Assembly (NCBI RefSeq): GCF_014696675.1
Contig: NZ_JACJQN010000005.1
Location: 186,001-250,000 of the forward strand
Reading direction: 5' to 3'
Source of the DNA: Phormidium tenue FACHB-1052
Lineage (GTDB): Bacteria > Cyanobacteriota > Cyanobacteriia > Phormidesmidales > Phormidesmidaceae
DNA: 64,000 nucleotides
Made by a program: the position numbers and the translations under genes. Below, one piece after another: positions 55,016 through 63,467 of the stretch. The notes under the pieces are model-generated. The model had not been told where the DNA came from. It worked only from the letters and a program-made list of their open reading frames with translations, and made no database searches. Positions within the stretch are counted from its first letter, which is position 1, and the number at the start of each line of letters is the position of its first letter.

Positions 55016-55684
55016 GGCGACTGAGGTGGATTAGTGAAAATGGGGTAAAACGCACCAGGTAGCCTCGCGCTGTCTTGCCTTAGATTCACAATGCCCAGTT
55101 GGTAGGGAATTTGCTCAGAGAGAAAGCCAATTGTGGCGGTGAAAAACGGCTCTGGAGGCGATCGCAACGCTATTGCAGCTAAAAACAACGGCGTTGTGAC
55201 CGGTGACAATAGCGTTGCAGGAGACAACAATTTAGTTGCGGCGAAGGCAATAGGGTTGTGAGGCGATCGCGTTGAGTTTGCGATCGCGACAATGCTGTTG
55301 CGAAGCTCAGCAATGGCCCTACCGTTGAAGCCATCACTCTACAGATATCGCTGGTGCTCGGTTAACCTACAAAAGCGCTAGGGCCTTATAACCCCTCGTC
55401 TGCGGGTTATGACGCTGATATATTCGCCAATGCGGCCAGTGGGGATGGGTGGTGACCAGGCGATTTGGTCGCAGTAGCCCAGCGAAAACAGGGGATTGAT
55501 CTATCTATTAAGGGCACCATAGTTGCCAAGCCGAGTGTGGCGTAGAGTCTATTACCGATAGGTCGATAAAGTAAAAGTGTCGAGGCAGTTACCCTCGAGG
55601 GCAAAGACCACCTATAGCCACTTTAGGCATTTTTCTCTGTTGTAATCACGCCTCGATCGAGAGGTTTACATAAGGTTGGGAATT
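55016..55684. other. gene-poor stretch with possible gene remnant
   Basis: 669 bp without a confident gene. At 55133-55261 lies a short repeat-like frame (listed separately). Weak inverted repeat ATAACCC (55388-55394) and GGGTTAT (55404-55410) is also present. Several HIP1 octamers occur (55159, 55262, 55280 area). It may be decayed DNA at the edge of an accessory patch. Confidence 0.5.
55133..55261 (+). pseudogene. remnant of a GDN/NG-repeat protein gene
   Basis: A GTG-started frame of 42 codons reads as short imperfect repeats (NGSGGDRNAIAAKNNGVV, TGDNSVAGDNNLVAA), typical of repetitive beta-roll regions of surface proteins. It has no proper length, and a stop lies shortly upstream. I read it as a decayed fragment, though a short coding gene is possible. 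Confidence 0.35.
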
Positions 55685-56185
55685 ATGATTCCATTCCGCT
55701 GTAGCGTGTGCGGTCAGTATCACGACAATCTTTTAATGGATTTGGCCTATCAGCACCCCGCTGATGTCTTTAAGGTTCCTGCCAATGAACGTCATCAGCG
55801 AATCCGTATGAATGAGGATTTGTGTATTATCGATGATACCGAGTTCTATATTCGCGGTGTGCTCATGCTTCCTGTCCATGAGCTTGTTGACTCGTTTCGA
55901 TGGGGCGTTTGGGCTCAAGTTGATAAGGAAGCATTTGACTACTATCGCACGCAATGGAATGTCCCATCCACAGATAACTTCAGGTCTCTATCTGGTGTGT
56001 TGTCTGGAGGCATTGGTGCATATCCAAACAGTGATCAACTGATGATTGCTATTCATTTGCAAGCAAACAATCAGCGCCCACTGTTTGTTGTCTTAGATCA
56101 GAAGCATCCCCTTGGAGAGGCCCAACAACAAGGTATTTCACTACATGATATCGAAAGATTTGTCGCACCAGTTGTCACCCGCTAA
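55685..56185 (+). CDS. DUF2199 family protein
   Basis: A 166-residue soluble protein of the DUF2199 family. FRCSVCGQYHDN (C6, C9) at the start suggests a small metal site, and MNEDLCIIDDTEFYIRGVLM is the family core. DUF2199 proteins occur in polymorphic toxin immunity contexts but also alone; no toxin gene is adjacent. The frame begins at a TTG (55676); the ATG at 55685 is preferred. Its codon use is visibly AT-richer than the neighbours, hinting at transfer. Confidence 0.8.
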   Translation: MIPFRCSVCGQYHDNLLMDLAYQHPADVFKVPANERHQRIRMNEDLCIIDDTEFYIRGVLMLPVHELVDSFRWGVWAQVDKEAFDYYRTQWNVPSTDNFRSLSGVLSGGIGAYPNSDQLMIAIHLQANNQRPLFVVLDQKHPLGEAQQQGISLHDIERFVAPVVTR

Positions 56186-56218
56186 GGCATATAGAACTGC
56201 ACCAGTAAAATGTAGCCC

Positions 56219-56248
56219 GTAGGTTGGGTTTCCTTCATCAACCCAACA
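56219..56248. repeat. palindromic cyanobacterial repeat element
   Basis: GTAGGTTGGGTT followed by a nine-base spacer and AACCCAACAA; arms TTGGGTT (56224-56230) and AACCCAA (56240-56246). Very similar GTAGGTTGGGTT...AACCCAAC elements are, from memory, scattered through many filamentous cyanobacterial genomes. It stands between the DUF2199 gene and the next one. Confidence 0.6.
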
Positions 56249-56393
56249 ACTCCTTAATCACCCACCTCACGCACTTTACCAATCGCCAGCCACCTCTTAC
56301 GCGCTTTGAAGTCTTTTTAATTAAGGATGCCATCTGGGCATCTTTGAAGAAGCTACAGCTATCTATACTTCTTCATCTCACGATCCAGGTGCT

Positions 56394-56951
56394 ATGAAAA
56401 CAGTTCGCCCTGACTCCCTAACGGCCCAGTTCTACAACGATGGCCTCGTCGTTTTTCTGTATGACGATCAAAGTCAGGCAGCCATAAAAGCCATCAACCC
56501 CTCCATTCTCGAAGGGTATGGTAACAGCGACATTAACTCTGAGCTTTTTGAGGTCACAGAGAAAGGTCTTCTAGTCGCTTATGAACTGCGTCAAGACGAC
56601 GAGATGGCCCTTGAAGTGGCCATAGGAGACCCTTTGAACGATCAAGAGCGTGAGGCTGTGGATATCTACCCCCACGTACAACGTGCCTATCTCAATCTAC
56701 CCTCTGGAAAACTGGCGATCGAAGGCTATGGTAATCTCCGGCCTTCCCCTGACTTCGACCCTAACGAGGAACCAGGAGCGCTGCTCGATGTTCCCCCCGG
56801 CGAATACATAGTGAGTATTTACAGCCTTGTTGGATGTACTGAAGAAGAGCTTGAAGAGTCGACTAAACCTAACTACCTGTTTGTGCTAACTCCCCTCAGT
56901 CAGGCTGAACCACTCTCAGAGCGAAAGCCACTGCTGCATGGGCATAGTTGA
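56394..56951 (+). CDS. protein of unknown function
   Basis: A 185-residue acidic soluble protein, beta-rich (LTAQFYNDGLVVFLYDDQSQ; GKLAIEGYGNLRPSPDFDPN; PGEYIVSIYSLVGCTEEELE). Not recognised. It resembles small immunity-type proteins in size and acidity, and sits next to a DUF2199 gene, but no toxin gene is seen. Codon use is AT-richer than the core region. ATG 56394 has no obvious Shine-Dalgarno. Confidence 0.6.
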   Translation: MKTVRPDSLTAQFYNDGLVVFLYDDQSQAAIKAINPSILEGYGNSDINSELFEVTEKGLLVAYELRQDDEMALEVAIGDPLNDQEREAVDIYPHVQRAYLNLPSGKLAIEGYGNLRPSPDFDPNEEPGALLDVPPGEYIVSIYSLVGCTEEELEESTKPNYLFVLTPLSQAEPLSERKPLLHGHS

Positions 56952-56998
56952 AATCCATGCACGGTTTTCAAGCTATCAATATGAGCGTACGGCCAGAG

Positions 56999-57328
56999 CT
57001 AGCTCACACTGCGATCGTGCGCACAGGAGTTATTAACGGCAGCACCGGCCATTGCACCAGCACCGGCACCGTCTTGAGCCCGCTCAGGCTTGGTCTTATC
57101 AGGGTCGAAGTCTCTATCAGGGGTTAGAACGCTCAACCCTTCTCCAGATTTGGCCACCGCTGAAACGCGGCCCACGTGAAAGCCTGAATCACGTAGTTGA
57201 TGCAGAGCTTGCTCAGCCTCCTGCCGAGTCGAAAACAAGGCCAACGGCACGGCTGTGTCGAGTAGATTGACTATCAGTCGTTCCCATAAAAATTTCTTCC
57301 GGTGAGGATTGCAACCGGCAAAGTCCAT
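56999..57328 (-). pseudogene. truncated YflT/general-stress-type protein
   Basis: A frame of 109 codons from the ATG at 57328. VPLALFSTRQEAEQALHQLR and SGFHVGRVSAVAK match the start of the cyanobacterial general stress protein family with a glycine-rich hydrophobic region (DGAGAGAMAGAA), but the sequence then turns into unrelated residues (VNNSCAHDRSVS) and stops. Full-length relatives are longer and continue with the glycine-zipper part, so the gene appears truncated or frameshifted at about 57045. It lies in the accessory patch. Confidence 0.6.
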
Positions 57329-57455
57329 GGCACCTACCACAGCTTAGCTACTCCATCGTTGCTAACCAAACGCTTGGTCACCTCGCTCGGTGACTAGAGA
57401 TAAGAGATACCCAAGGGCTAGACTTTAGCCCTTGCGGTAGAACAGGGAAATGCAT

Positions 57456-58352
57456 CTAGCCATACTGCTGAAACGCTAGGCGAGCCGCTCCGGCCATACC
57501 CGCCTGATTGCCCAACTCCGCCACCAACACCTGCATCCCCTCGCGAGAGCTGAGCAACACGCGAGTCTCTAGCTCCGCTAGGGTCATTGGCAAAAATAGC
57601 GCCGCCGCCGCGCTAATGCCGCCGCCAAGAATCACCGCTTCTGGGGTCAGCACGTAGACCAGGCTGGCGATGCCCGCGCCTAGCCAGCGACCGTAGGTTT
57701 GCCAAAAGGCGATCGCATCCTCATCCCCCGCCTTGGCCCGGTCAAACAGCGACGCTGGGGTCAATCCCGTCTCTCGCCGAATTGCTTGCACCGAGCAGTG
57801 CTGCTCCAGCGATCCTCGGTTGCCGCTGTTGCAGGGTGGTCCCTCAGGGTTGAGGGTAATTAGCCCCAGTTCCCCAGCAGTGCCGTTGCGGCCCACAAAC
57901 AGCTTGCCGTCGAGAATGATCGCGCCACCGACCCCCGTGCCCAGGGTAAGGGTCAGCACATCCTTAAAGTTGCGCCCGGCCCCCAGCCAGGCTTCCCCCA
58001 GACCGGCACAGTTGGCATCGTTGGCCACCGTGACCGATCGCCCCGTCTTTGCTTCCAGCACATCGGCGATCGGCACATCGTGCCATCCAGCTAAATTGAT
58101 GGCGACGCGGGCAATCCGGCCAGCGGCATCGGCGGGGCCGGGGGTGCCCACGCCAATGGCGACTGCTTCGCGGTTGGGGTCGAGGGATGCGATCGCATCG
58201 GCGATTGCCGCAATCACCAACTCTGGTGTCGAGGGCTGAGGCGTGGGCACAGCAAATTCGGCCAGACACTGCCCCAACTGGGTAAAGCGCCCCAGCTTGA
58301 TTGCAGATCCGCCCAAATCAACGCCGATCATCTGCCGCTCTGTCGTGCCCAT
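57456..58352 (-). CDS. ROK family sugar kinase
   Basis: A 298-residue ROK protein (glucokinase/N-acetylhexosamine kinase/allose kinase type). The ATP motif is MIGVDLGGSAIKLG at about 7-20; catalytic D in VANDANCAGLGEAWLGAG; ROK zinc segment is GPPCNSGNRGSLEQHC, where one of the usual CxCGxxGC cysteines is replaced, so zinc binding may be altered. Cyanobacterial members are often annotated as glucokinases. The frame starts at a TTG at 58364; the ATG at 58352 is preferred. Confidence 0.87.
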   Translation of the reverse strand: MGTTERQMIGVDLGGSAIKLGRFTQLGQCLAEFAVPTPQPSTPELVIAAIADAIASLDPNREAVAIGVGTPGPADAAGRIARVAINLAGWHDVPIADVLEAKTGRSVTVANDANCAGLGEAWLGAGRNFKDVLTLTLGTGVGGAIILDGKLFVGRNGTAGELGLITLNPEGPPCNSGNRGSLEQHCSVQAIRRETGLTPASLFDRAKAGDEDAIAFWQTYGRWLGAGIASLVYVLTPEAVILGGGISAAAALFLPMTLAELETRVLLSSREGMQVLVAELGNQAGMAGAARLAFQQYG

Positions 58353-58421
58353 GACTAACCCCAACCTTGCAAAATCATGCCAGGGTCATTGTCCCAGATT
58401 GTCTGAGGTTTATTTTTGCGC

Positions 58422-59216
58422 CTAAAGCCAGCCCTTAAGCCGATAGATGGCCATGCCAATGTATTCCTTAAGGGCGCGGGTGAGGTAGTGTAGGTTATCA
58501 GTTTGGGGCACCAGACTGAGGGTGCGGCCCTGCCAAGTAGTTAGCCCTGGGTCAGCGGGGTCTTGAGCTACGTGAAAATCGGTCGGTGCTGGTATGGCCT
58601 CAAACCCCTGCTTTTTGAAAATCGCCAGGGAACGCGGCATGTGCATCGCTGAGGTCACCAGCAAAATGCGCTCAATGCCAAGATTAGCCAGCAATACCTG
58701 AGTGTAAGCCGCATTCTCAAAGGTGTTGAGCGAGTCGGGTTCAATCAGCATGGCGCTGGGGGGCACCCCTAACGCCTCGGCTAGCTCCGCCATATCGGCA
58801 GCCTCAGAACGACTCTGCCCCTGGCTCCAGGTAATGCGCCCGCCGCTGAACACCAGCAGCGGTGCTTTGCCCTCTAGATAAAGCCGCGCCCCGTGCAGCA
58901 CGCGATCGCCCTCTTCAGCCACATCAATCCAGGGTCGAGGCGGAAACTTGGGCTTAATCGCGCCCCCCAGCACCACGATCGCCTCTGCCTCGGGCAAGTT
59001 TACCGTGTCCTGGTAGCGCCACTCCAGCGAGCGGATTATCGCCGTCGATACCCAGCTATTGCTGCTGATTAGCAGTAGGGCGAGGGCGAGGGCGATCGCC
59101 CCCGCTGCCCACTTGGGCCGTCGCTGGATACAGATCAGCGCCACCACCAGCAGCACACAGGCCAATCCCAGCGGATAGATCAGCAGCGGCAGCAGCTTCG
59201 ACAAAAACAAAAACAT
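58422..59216 (-). CDS. YdcF/ElyC/SanA-type DUF218 membrane protein
   Basis: A 264-residue protein with two hydrophobic helices at the N-terminus (LPLLIYPLGLACVLLVVALI; AAGAIALALALLLISSNSWV) followed by a periplasmic/cytoplasmic DUF218 domain (AEAIVVLGGAIKPKFPPRPW; LVFSGGRITWSQGQSRSEAA; ERILLVTSAMHMPRSLAIFK). The family (SanA, YdcF, ElyC) is linked to envelope and peptidoglycan integrity; ElyC affects lipid carrier metabolism in E. coli. It stands alone between the ROK kinase gene and the hypothetical at 59.3 kb. Confidence 0.85.
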   Translation of the reverse strand: MFLFLSKLLPLLIYPLGLACVLLVVALICIQRRPKWAAGAIALALALLLISSNSWVSTAIIRSLEWRYQDTVNLPEAEAIVVLGGAIKPKFPPRPWIDVAEEGDRVLHGARLYLEGKAPLLVFSGGRITWSQGQSRSEAADMAELAEALGVPPSAMLIEPDSLNTFENAAYTQVLLANLGIERILLVTSAMHMPRSLAIFKKQGFEAIPAPTDFHVAQDPADPGLTTWQGRTLSLVPQTDNLHYLTRALKEYIGMAIYRLKGWL

Positions 59217-59286
59217 TCCCGCCCTATTCCCTCACGCCCACCTAAATCTTCGAGCCCTATCGGGCAAACCAGGATAGCTCCTCGTG

Positions 59287-59709
59287 CTACCCTTCACTCC
59301 GCTTCCCCAACAGCTCCCGCAGCTCTTCTAATAGCTGCTCCTGCTCCGTTTGCAGAGTTTCTAACCGGCCCATAATCTCACTCAACCGCTCGTCCCCAGC
59401 GGCTAGCTTCGGCGGCTTGGCCCACTGCCGCACCAATAGCCCAGACACCGCCCCAACTATCCAGCCGCCAAGCCGAAACGGCAGCTTGACGAGGGATAGC
59501 CAAAAGCCTTCGGTGAGGCGGGCGATCGCACTCCACAACCCCGCAAACAACAGCAGACCCACCACAACCAGCACCAGCGCCACCAGCGGGTGCCCCACCA
59601 ACCAGCCCATCAACGGATGCTCCACCAACCAGCCCTGCACCGGCCTCAGCAGTGCCGACTGAGCCGCATCTCCCCAAGCATTCGTCCAGGTATCCGTCAA
59701 ACTCCCCAT
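59287..59709 (-). CDS. membrane protein of unknown function
   Basis: A 140-residue protein with hydrophobic segments near 40-65 (LMGWLVGHPLVALVLVVVGL) and 78-100, then a C-terminal coiled coil (ERLSEIMGRLETLQTEQEQL). The frame is open back to 59838, but that part encodes repeat-derived DGWMGRWVRGWVGR, so the ATG at 59709 is more likely. It follows the PP2C gene by a tandem-repeat tract. Not recognised. Confidence 0.6.
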   Translation of the reverse strand: MGSLTDTWTNAWGDAAQSALLRPVQGWLVEHPLMGWLVGHPLVALVLVVVGLLLFAGLWSAIARLTEGFWLSLVKLPFRLGGWIVGAVSGLLVRQWAKPPKLAAGDERLSEIMGRLETLQTEQEQLLEELRELLGKRSEG

Positions 59710-59710
59710 A

Positions 59711-59766
59711 GCCCGCCTACCCACCCACCCCCTAACCCATCTGCCCATCCACCCATCCACCCCCCC
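59711..59766. repeat. short tandem repeat tract (CCCATCCA-like)
   Basis: The spacer between the PP2C gene and the following membrane protein gene is built of degenerate repeats (CCTACCCACCCACCCCC, then ACCCATCTGCCCATCCACCC). Heptanucleotide-type STRR tracts like this are known from filamentous cyanobacteria. Confidence 0.6.
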
Positions 59767-61556
59767 TAAGGCGCTGGAGCCACAGGCGGCGTCCTCTGCG
59801 GCTCCGGCGGCTCCGGCGATCGACTGGCCACCAGCCACCAGCCCAGCAGCCCCAGCAGCAGGGCAGAACCCGACACCGCCAGCACCCAGCGGGGCACCCC
59901 TCGCGGCGGTTTGCGTTCCGCCGGGGTGGATACAAACTCGTCCTGGGACAGGTTTTCACCGTAGAGCTTGGCCCCAGCGGGGATAGCTGAATCCCGTTGG
60001 GCATCGGCTCCAATCGGAATGTTTTGCCCCGCTTGGGTAGGAACCAGAAGCTTATGCTGCATCAGCACAACGGCGGTGTTGTCGTGGCCATTTTTTTGGT
60101 TAGCCAGCTCAATCCAGGAGGCCACCGCCGAGTCGAGGGTGACAATATCTTTAATGATCAGGCCGATGTAGTTGGCCCAGGCATCTTCGATGCGGTAGTT
60201 GTCGCTGAGACCATCCGAGCAGAGCAGCAGAATTCCCGTTTCGTCGAACACAAACCGCTGAATGTGGGGCTGGAGATGGTCGCCACTGCGGGTGCCGAGG
60301 GCCTGGGTGAGCGCTCCGGCATCGCTGCGCTCTAGGGCGTGGGGCCAGGTCTGGCGACAGGCGATCACCTCGCGTCCGGCAATGTCATCGTCAACCGTGA
60401 GCGGGTGGCAGTAGTCGGGAGTAATCCAGTAGGCGCGGCTGTCGCCGACATGGGCCAGGTACACTTCATTCACCCGTCCCCAGCCATCGTCGGTCTGCAC
60501 CCGCTGGGGAATGACCACCGCCATCACCAGGGTGGTGCCCATGCGCTGACGACCGGCCCAGCCGTGGTTGTCGTTTTGAAAACTGATCAGCTCGTTGACG
60601 ATGCGAATCACCGCTTCAAGCTGCTGAACGACGACCTGGGGCGGCAGACCCCGCAGCTCATTTTGGGCTTCGGCCAGCAGTGCTTGCAGCTGAATTTGCA
60701 GCGCCTGCACCGCTAGCTGGCTGGCCACTTCACCGCCGTCGTGGCCGCCCACCCCGTCGCACACCATCGCCACCTGCATGGGGGCAGCTTCGCTCTGGGT
60801 GCCCAGGGGCCAGCAGGCATCTTCGTTGCGGGGCTGCGTTGGCCCCTGGGCTGTGGCTCCAGACAGGGCAATCCGGGTGGGCACTAGAGCCGCCTGGCTC
60901 AGCAAAATTTGGTTGAGTTCAAGCGCTACGGTATCGAGGTCAAGGAGATCGGCGTCGAGGCGATTGACGAGCGATCGCAGCGGCTCAGACACAGATAGGT
61001 GTAGGGGCGACAGGAGCGATCGCCACAGCTCCACCAAATCCGATAGAGTCGGCGGCTCTCCATCGGGCCACAGTTCTACCAGACGCAACCGCCAGCCATC
61101 TACCCGCAGGTTACCGGGTTCTAGCAAACTCCTGGCCAAGCCCAGCTCGCCCAGCGTGCCCCACAGCTCCCACAGCTGCCACAGCCAGTTGGCCTGGCGC
61201 AGGGGCAGCGCGCTAAACAACCCCACCGCCAGCTCCGGCAGCAGCTCCCCCGCCTGGGGATGGATTGGGGCATTCTCCAACAGCAAAATCGGCGGTGCCC
61301 CAGTACGCTCTAGCACACCATAGAGCCCTGGCACATGCAGCCGACGGGGGTGCGACTTAAGGTAAGGCAGTGCTTCTCCAGGAAAGGTATCGGGGGCACT
61401 AGGTCGCTGGTCAGGCTGGGTATCGAGCCAAATGCGCGGGCCCACTATTCGATAGCGCTGGCCCACTAGCTCATCAACCGGCAAGGTTTCAATATCAGTG
61501 CCGATCACCCAGAGATAAGGTTTATAGCGGGAGGGGCGGCGCTCAACACGGTTCAT
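59766..61556 (-). CDS. PP2C protein phosphatase with kinase-like N-domain and TM tail
   Basis: A 596-residue protein. Residues 60-200 look like a degenerate eukaryotic-type kinase C-lobe (LARSLLEPGNLRVDGWRLRL), lacking the standard catalytic HRD and DFG sequences. The PP2C domain follows (about 230-500) with the metal motifs RNEDA (243-247), DGVGGHDGG (267-275), LLLCSDGLSDNY and the final HDNTAV. A single C-terminal membrane helix (about 557-577) anchors it, ahead of a proline-rich end. It dephosphorylates Ser/Thr proteins, perhaps including the STAS protein in this window; that link is inference. Confidence 0.85.
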   Translation of the reverse strand: MNRVERRPSRYKPYLWVIGTDIETLPVDELVGQRYRIVGPRIWLDTQPDQRPSAPDTFPGEALPYLKSHPRRLHVPGLYGVLERTGAPPILLLENAPIHPQAGELLPELAVGLFSALPLRQANWLWQLWELWGTLGELGLARSLLEPGNLRVDGWRLRLVELWPDGEPPTLSDLVELWRSLLSPLHLSVSEPLRSLVNRLDADLLDLDTVALELNQILLSQAALVPTRIALSGATAQGPTQPRNEDACWPLGTQSEAAPMQVAMVCDGVGGHDGGEVASQLAVQALQIQLQALLAEAQNELRGLPPQVVVQQLEAVIRIVNELISFQNDNHGWAGRQRMGTTLVMAVVIPQRVQTDDGWGRVNEVYLAHVGDSRAYWITPDYCHPLTVDDDIAGREVIACRQTWPHALERSDAGALTQALGTRSGDHLQPHIQRFVFDETGILLLCSDGLSDNYRIEDAWANYIGLIIKDIVTLDSAVASWIELANQKNGHDNTAVVLMQHKLLVPTQAGQNIPIGADAQRDSAIPAGAKLYGENLSQDEFVSTPAERKPPRGVPRWVLAVSGSALLLGLLGWWLVASRSPEPPEPQRTPPVAPAP

Positions 61557-61769
61557 AGCGTTTACGGGCGGATACAGGCACGCGGCAGAGAGTCTATTAA
61601 AACAACGTAATTAAGCCCCAAAAGGCCTGAGGCTAAAGATAGATTAATCCTAGAGGATAGCGAGACATTCAGAAGGGTAACCTGGGTTGGGTTTCGTGGA
61701 TCAGTAATCTCGACGGAGGCCTAAATTGGGATCATTTTCTTTTAGCCTTAACGTTTCTTGTGGGCTGCT

Positions 61770-62195
61770 ATGAACTACCCTCTGTTTTGGGCCATTCTGG
61801 GGGCCGTTTTCTGCCTCATGGAGTTATTTCTGCCCACGGGCTTTGTGGAGTCCACCCTGGGTTTGAGCGCTTTTATCGTGGCCTTTATAGCTCTGGGTGT
61901 GCCCTCCCTCAGCGTTCAAATTGTGGCTTGGGTAACGCTGTCTCTATTGTTTGTCTTCCTGCTGCTGCGGTTTGTGCCCAAGCGCACCCCCTACAGTCTG
62001 CAAGAGTCAACCGAAGCCCGAACGTTAACCGCGATCGCCCCCGGCCAAACCGGACGGGTGATCTACGAGGGCAACTCCTGGCAAGCTCGCTGCGACGACG
62101 AAACTATCACCATTGGGGCCGATCAGCCGGTGGTGGTAGTTAGGCGCAAGGGCAATACTCTCTATGTCATCCCGGAAAGCGCGCTGAGAGCTTAG
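61770..62195 (+). CDS. NfeD-family membrane protein
   Basis: A 141-residue NfeD-like protein of the short form: two or three transmembrane spans (NYPLFWAILGAVFCLMELFL; VQIVAWVTLSLLFVFLLLRF) and a C-terminal OB-fold domain (LTAIAPGQTGRVIYEGNSWQ; QPVVVVRRKGNTLYVIPESA). Partner of SPFH proteins in membrane microdomains; its gene is immediately upstream of the SPFH gene, as in many bacteria. The ATG at 61770 is preferred over the TTG at 61758. Confidence 0.9.
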   Translation: MNYPLFWAILGAVFCLMELFLPTGFVESTLGLSAFIVAFIALGVPSLSVQIVAWVTLSLLFVFLLLRFVPKRTPYSLQESTEARTLTAIAPGQTGRVIYEGNSWQARCDDETITIGADQPVVVVRRKGNTLYVIPESALRA

Positions 62196-62254
62196 GTGGG
62201 CGAGCCCCAAAGGGTTGACAACCGCTACCGCAAACTAGTTGAGGAATTATATCT

Positions 62255-63211
62255 ATGGGCGGCTTTTTTAGTTTTCTGATTGTGCTGATTTTTGGTGGGT
62301 CGATCGCCGCCAGCTCTGTCAAAATTATCAACCAAAGCGACGAGGCCCTGGTCGAAACCCTGGGCAAATACAACGGCAAAAAGCTCACCCCTGGCCTCAA
62401 CTTTTTAATTCCATTTCTCGACAAGGTGGTATTCAGGCAGACCATCCGCGAGCGCGTACTCGATATTCCGCCCCAGCAGTGCATCACCCGCGACAACGTT
62501 TCGATCACGGTAGATGCGGTGGTGTACTGGCGCATCGTGGATATGGAGAAGGCCTACTACAAGGTCGAAAACCTGCAATCGGCGATGGTCAACCTGGTGC
62601 TCACCCAAATTCGCGCTGAAATGGGCCAGCTCGAACTCGATCAAACCTTTACCGCCCGCTCCGAAATCAACGAAATTCTGCTGCGCGAGCTGGACATTTC
62701 CACCGATCCCTGGGGCGTAAAGGTGACGCGGGTCGAACTGCGCGATATTGTGCCCTCTAAGGCGGTGCAGGAATCGATGGAGCTACAGATGGCCGCTGAG
62801 CGCAAAAAGCGGGCCGCCGTGCTGACCTCCGAAGGGGAGCGCGAAGCGGCGGTCAACTCGGCTAAAGGCCGGGCCGAGTCGTCGGTGTTAGATGCCGAAG
62901 CTCGCCAAAAGGCCGCCCTTTTAGATGCCGAAGCCCAGCAAAAAACCATTGTGTTGCGAGCCGAGGCGCTGCGCCAAGAGCAGCTACTCCAAGCCAAGGG
63001 CACAGCTGAAGCCATGCAGGTAATCGCCAAAACCCTTGCCATCGACCCCGGCACTCGCGAAGCGCTGCAATTTATCATTGCCCAGCATTACATGGAGATG
63101 GGATTAAAGATTGGCAGCAGCGACAGCAGCAAGGTGATGTTTATGGATCCCCGCAGCATTCCGGCAACGCTAGAGAGCATGCGGGCGATCGTCGGCGAAG
63201 GGCAGTCTTAG
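62255..63211 (+). CDS. SPFH/Band 7 (stomatin-like) protein
   Basis: A 318-residue protein with one N-terminal membrane anchor ([20 protein letters not shown]), the SPFH domain (about 25-200; [40 protein letters not shown]) and a coiled-coil region with alanine/glutamate repeats (about 200-260). It forms oligomeric membrane platforms. It follows the NfeD gene by 59 bp; such pairs are thought to stabilise membranes or regulate FtsH-type proteases. Length is typical for QmcA/slipin-type members. Confidence 0.92.
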   Translation: MGGFFSFLIVLIFGGSIAASSVKIINQSDEALVETLGKYNGKKLTPGLNFLIPFLDKVVFRQTIRERVLDIPPQQCITRDNVSITVDAVVYWRIVDMEKAYYKVENLQSAMVNLVLTQIRAEMGQLELDQTFTARSEINEILLRELDISTDPWGVKVTRVELRDIVPSKAVQESMELQMAAERKKRAAVLTSEGEREAAVNSAKGRAESSVLDAEARQKAALLDAEAQQKTIVLRAEALRQEQLLQAKGTAEAMQVIAKTLAIDPGTREALQFIIAQHYMEMGLKIGSSDSSKVMFMDPRSIPATLESMRAIVGEGQS

Positions 63212-63376
63212 GCAAGCTGAGCTGCACGGATCTAAATACGGCGACACTCGAAGGTGCTGTGAGCAATCCAATCACATCTCAGCCCTGCGAAGTGGTAGAG
63301 CGTTACCCCCTTCGAAAGCCGGCAGAACCTAGATGTTCTACGCTAGCCAAAAGCCAAGCCTTAGCGATGCATGTTA

Positions 63377-63421
63377 ATTTGAGCTGCATTAACGAAGTAC
63401 TATCGCTGATGCAGCTTAAAT
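63377..63421. repeat. inverted repeat 3' of the kinase gene
   Basis: ATTTGAGCTGCAT (63377-63389) and ATGCAGCTTAAAT (63409-63421) match as inverted arms at 12 of 13 positions, with a 19-base spacer. They lie just past the stop of the sensor kinase gene on the minus strand; a terminator or mRNA-stabilising hairpin is possible, though no T run is seen. Confidence 0.5.
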
Positions 63422-63467
63422 CATCAACGACACCCTAGAGATTTTGTTTTGTTCTGAACTAGGTTTA

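Noticed and set aside
63285-63360. tRNA-like stretch (GTGGTAGAGCG followed by TTCGAAAG)
   Set aside because: It resembles a tRNA D-arm, but no anticodon stem, T-arm or acceptor pairing can be built around it.
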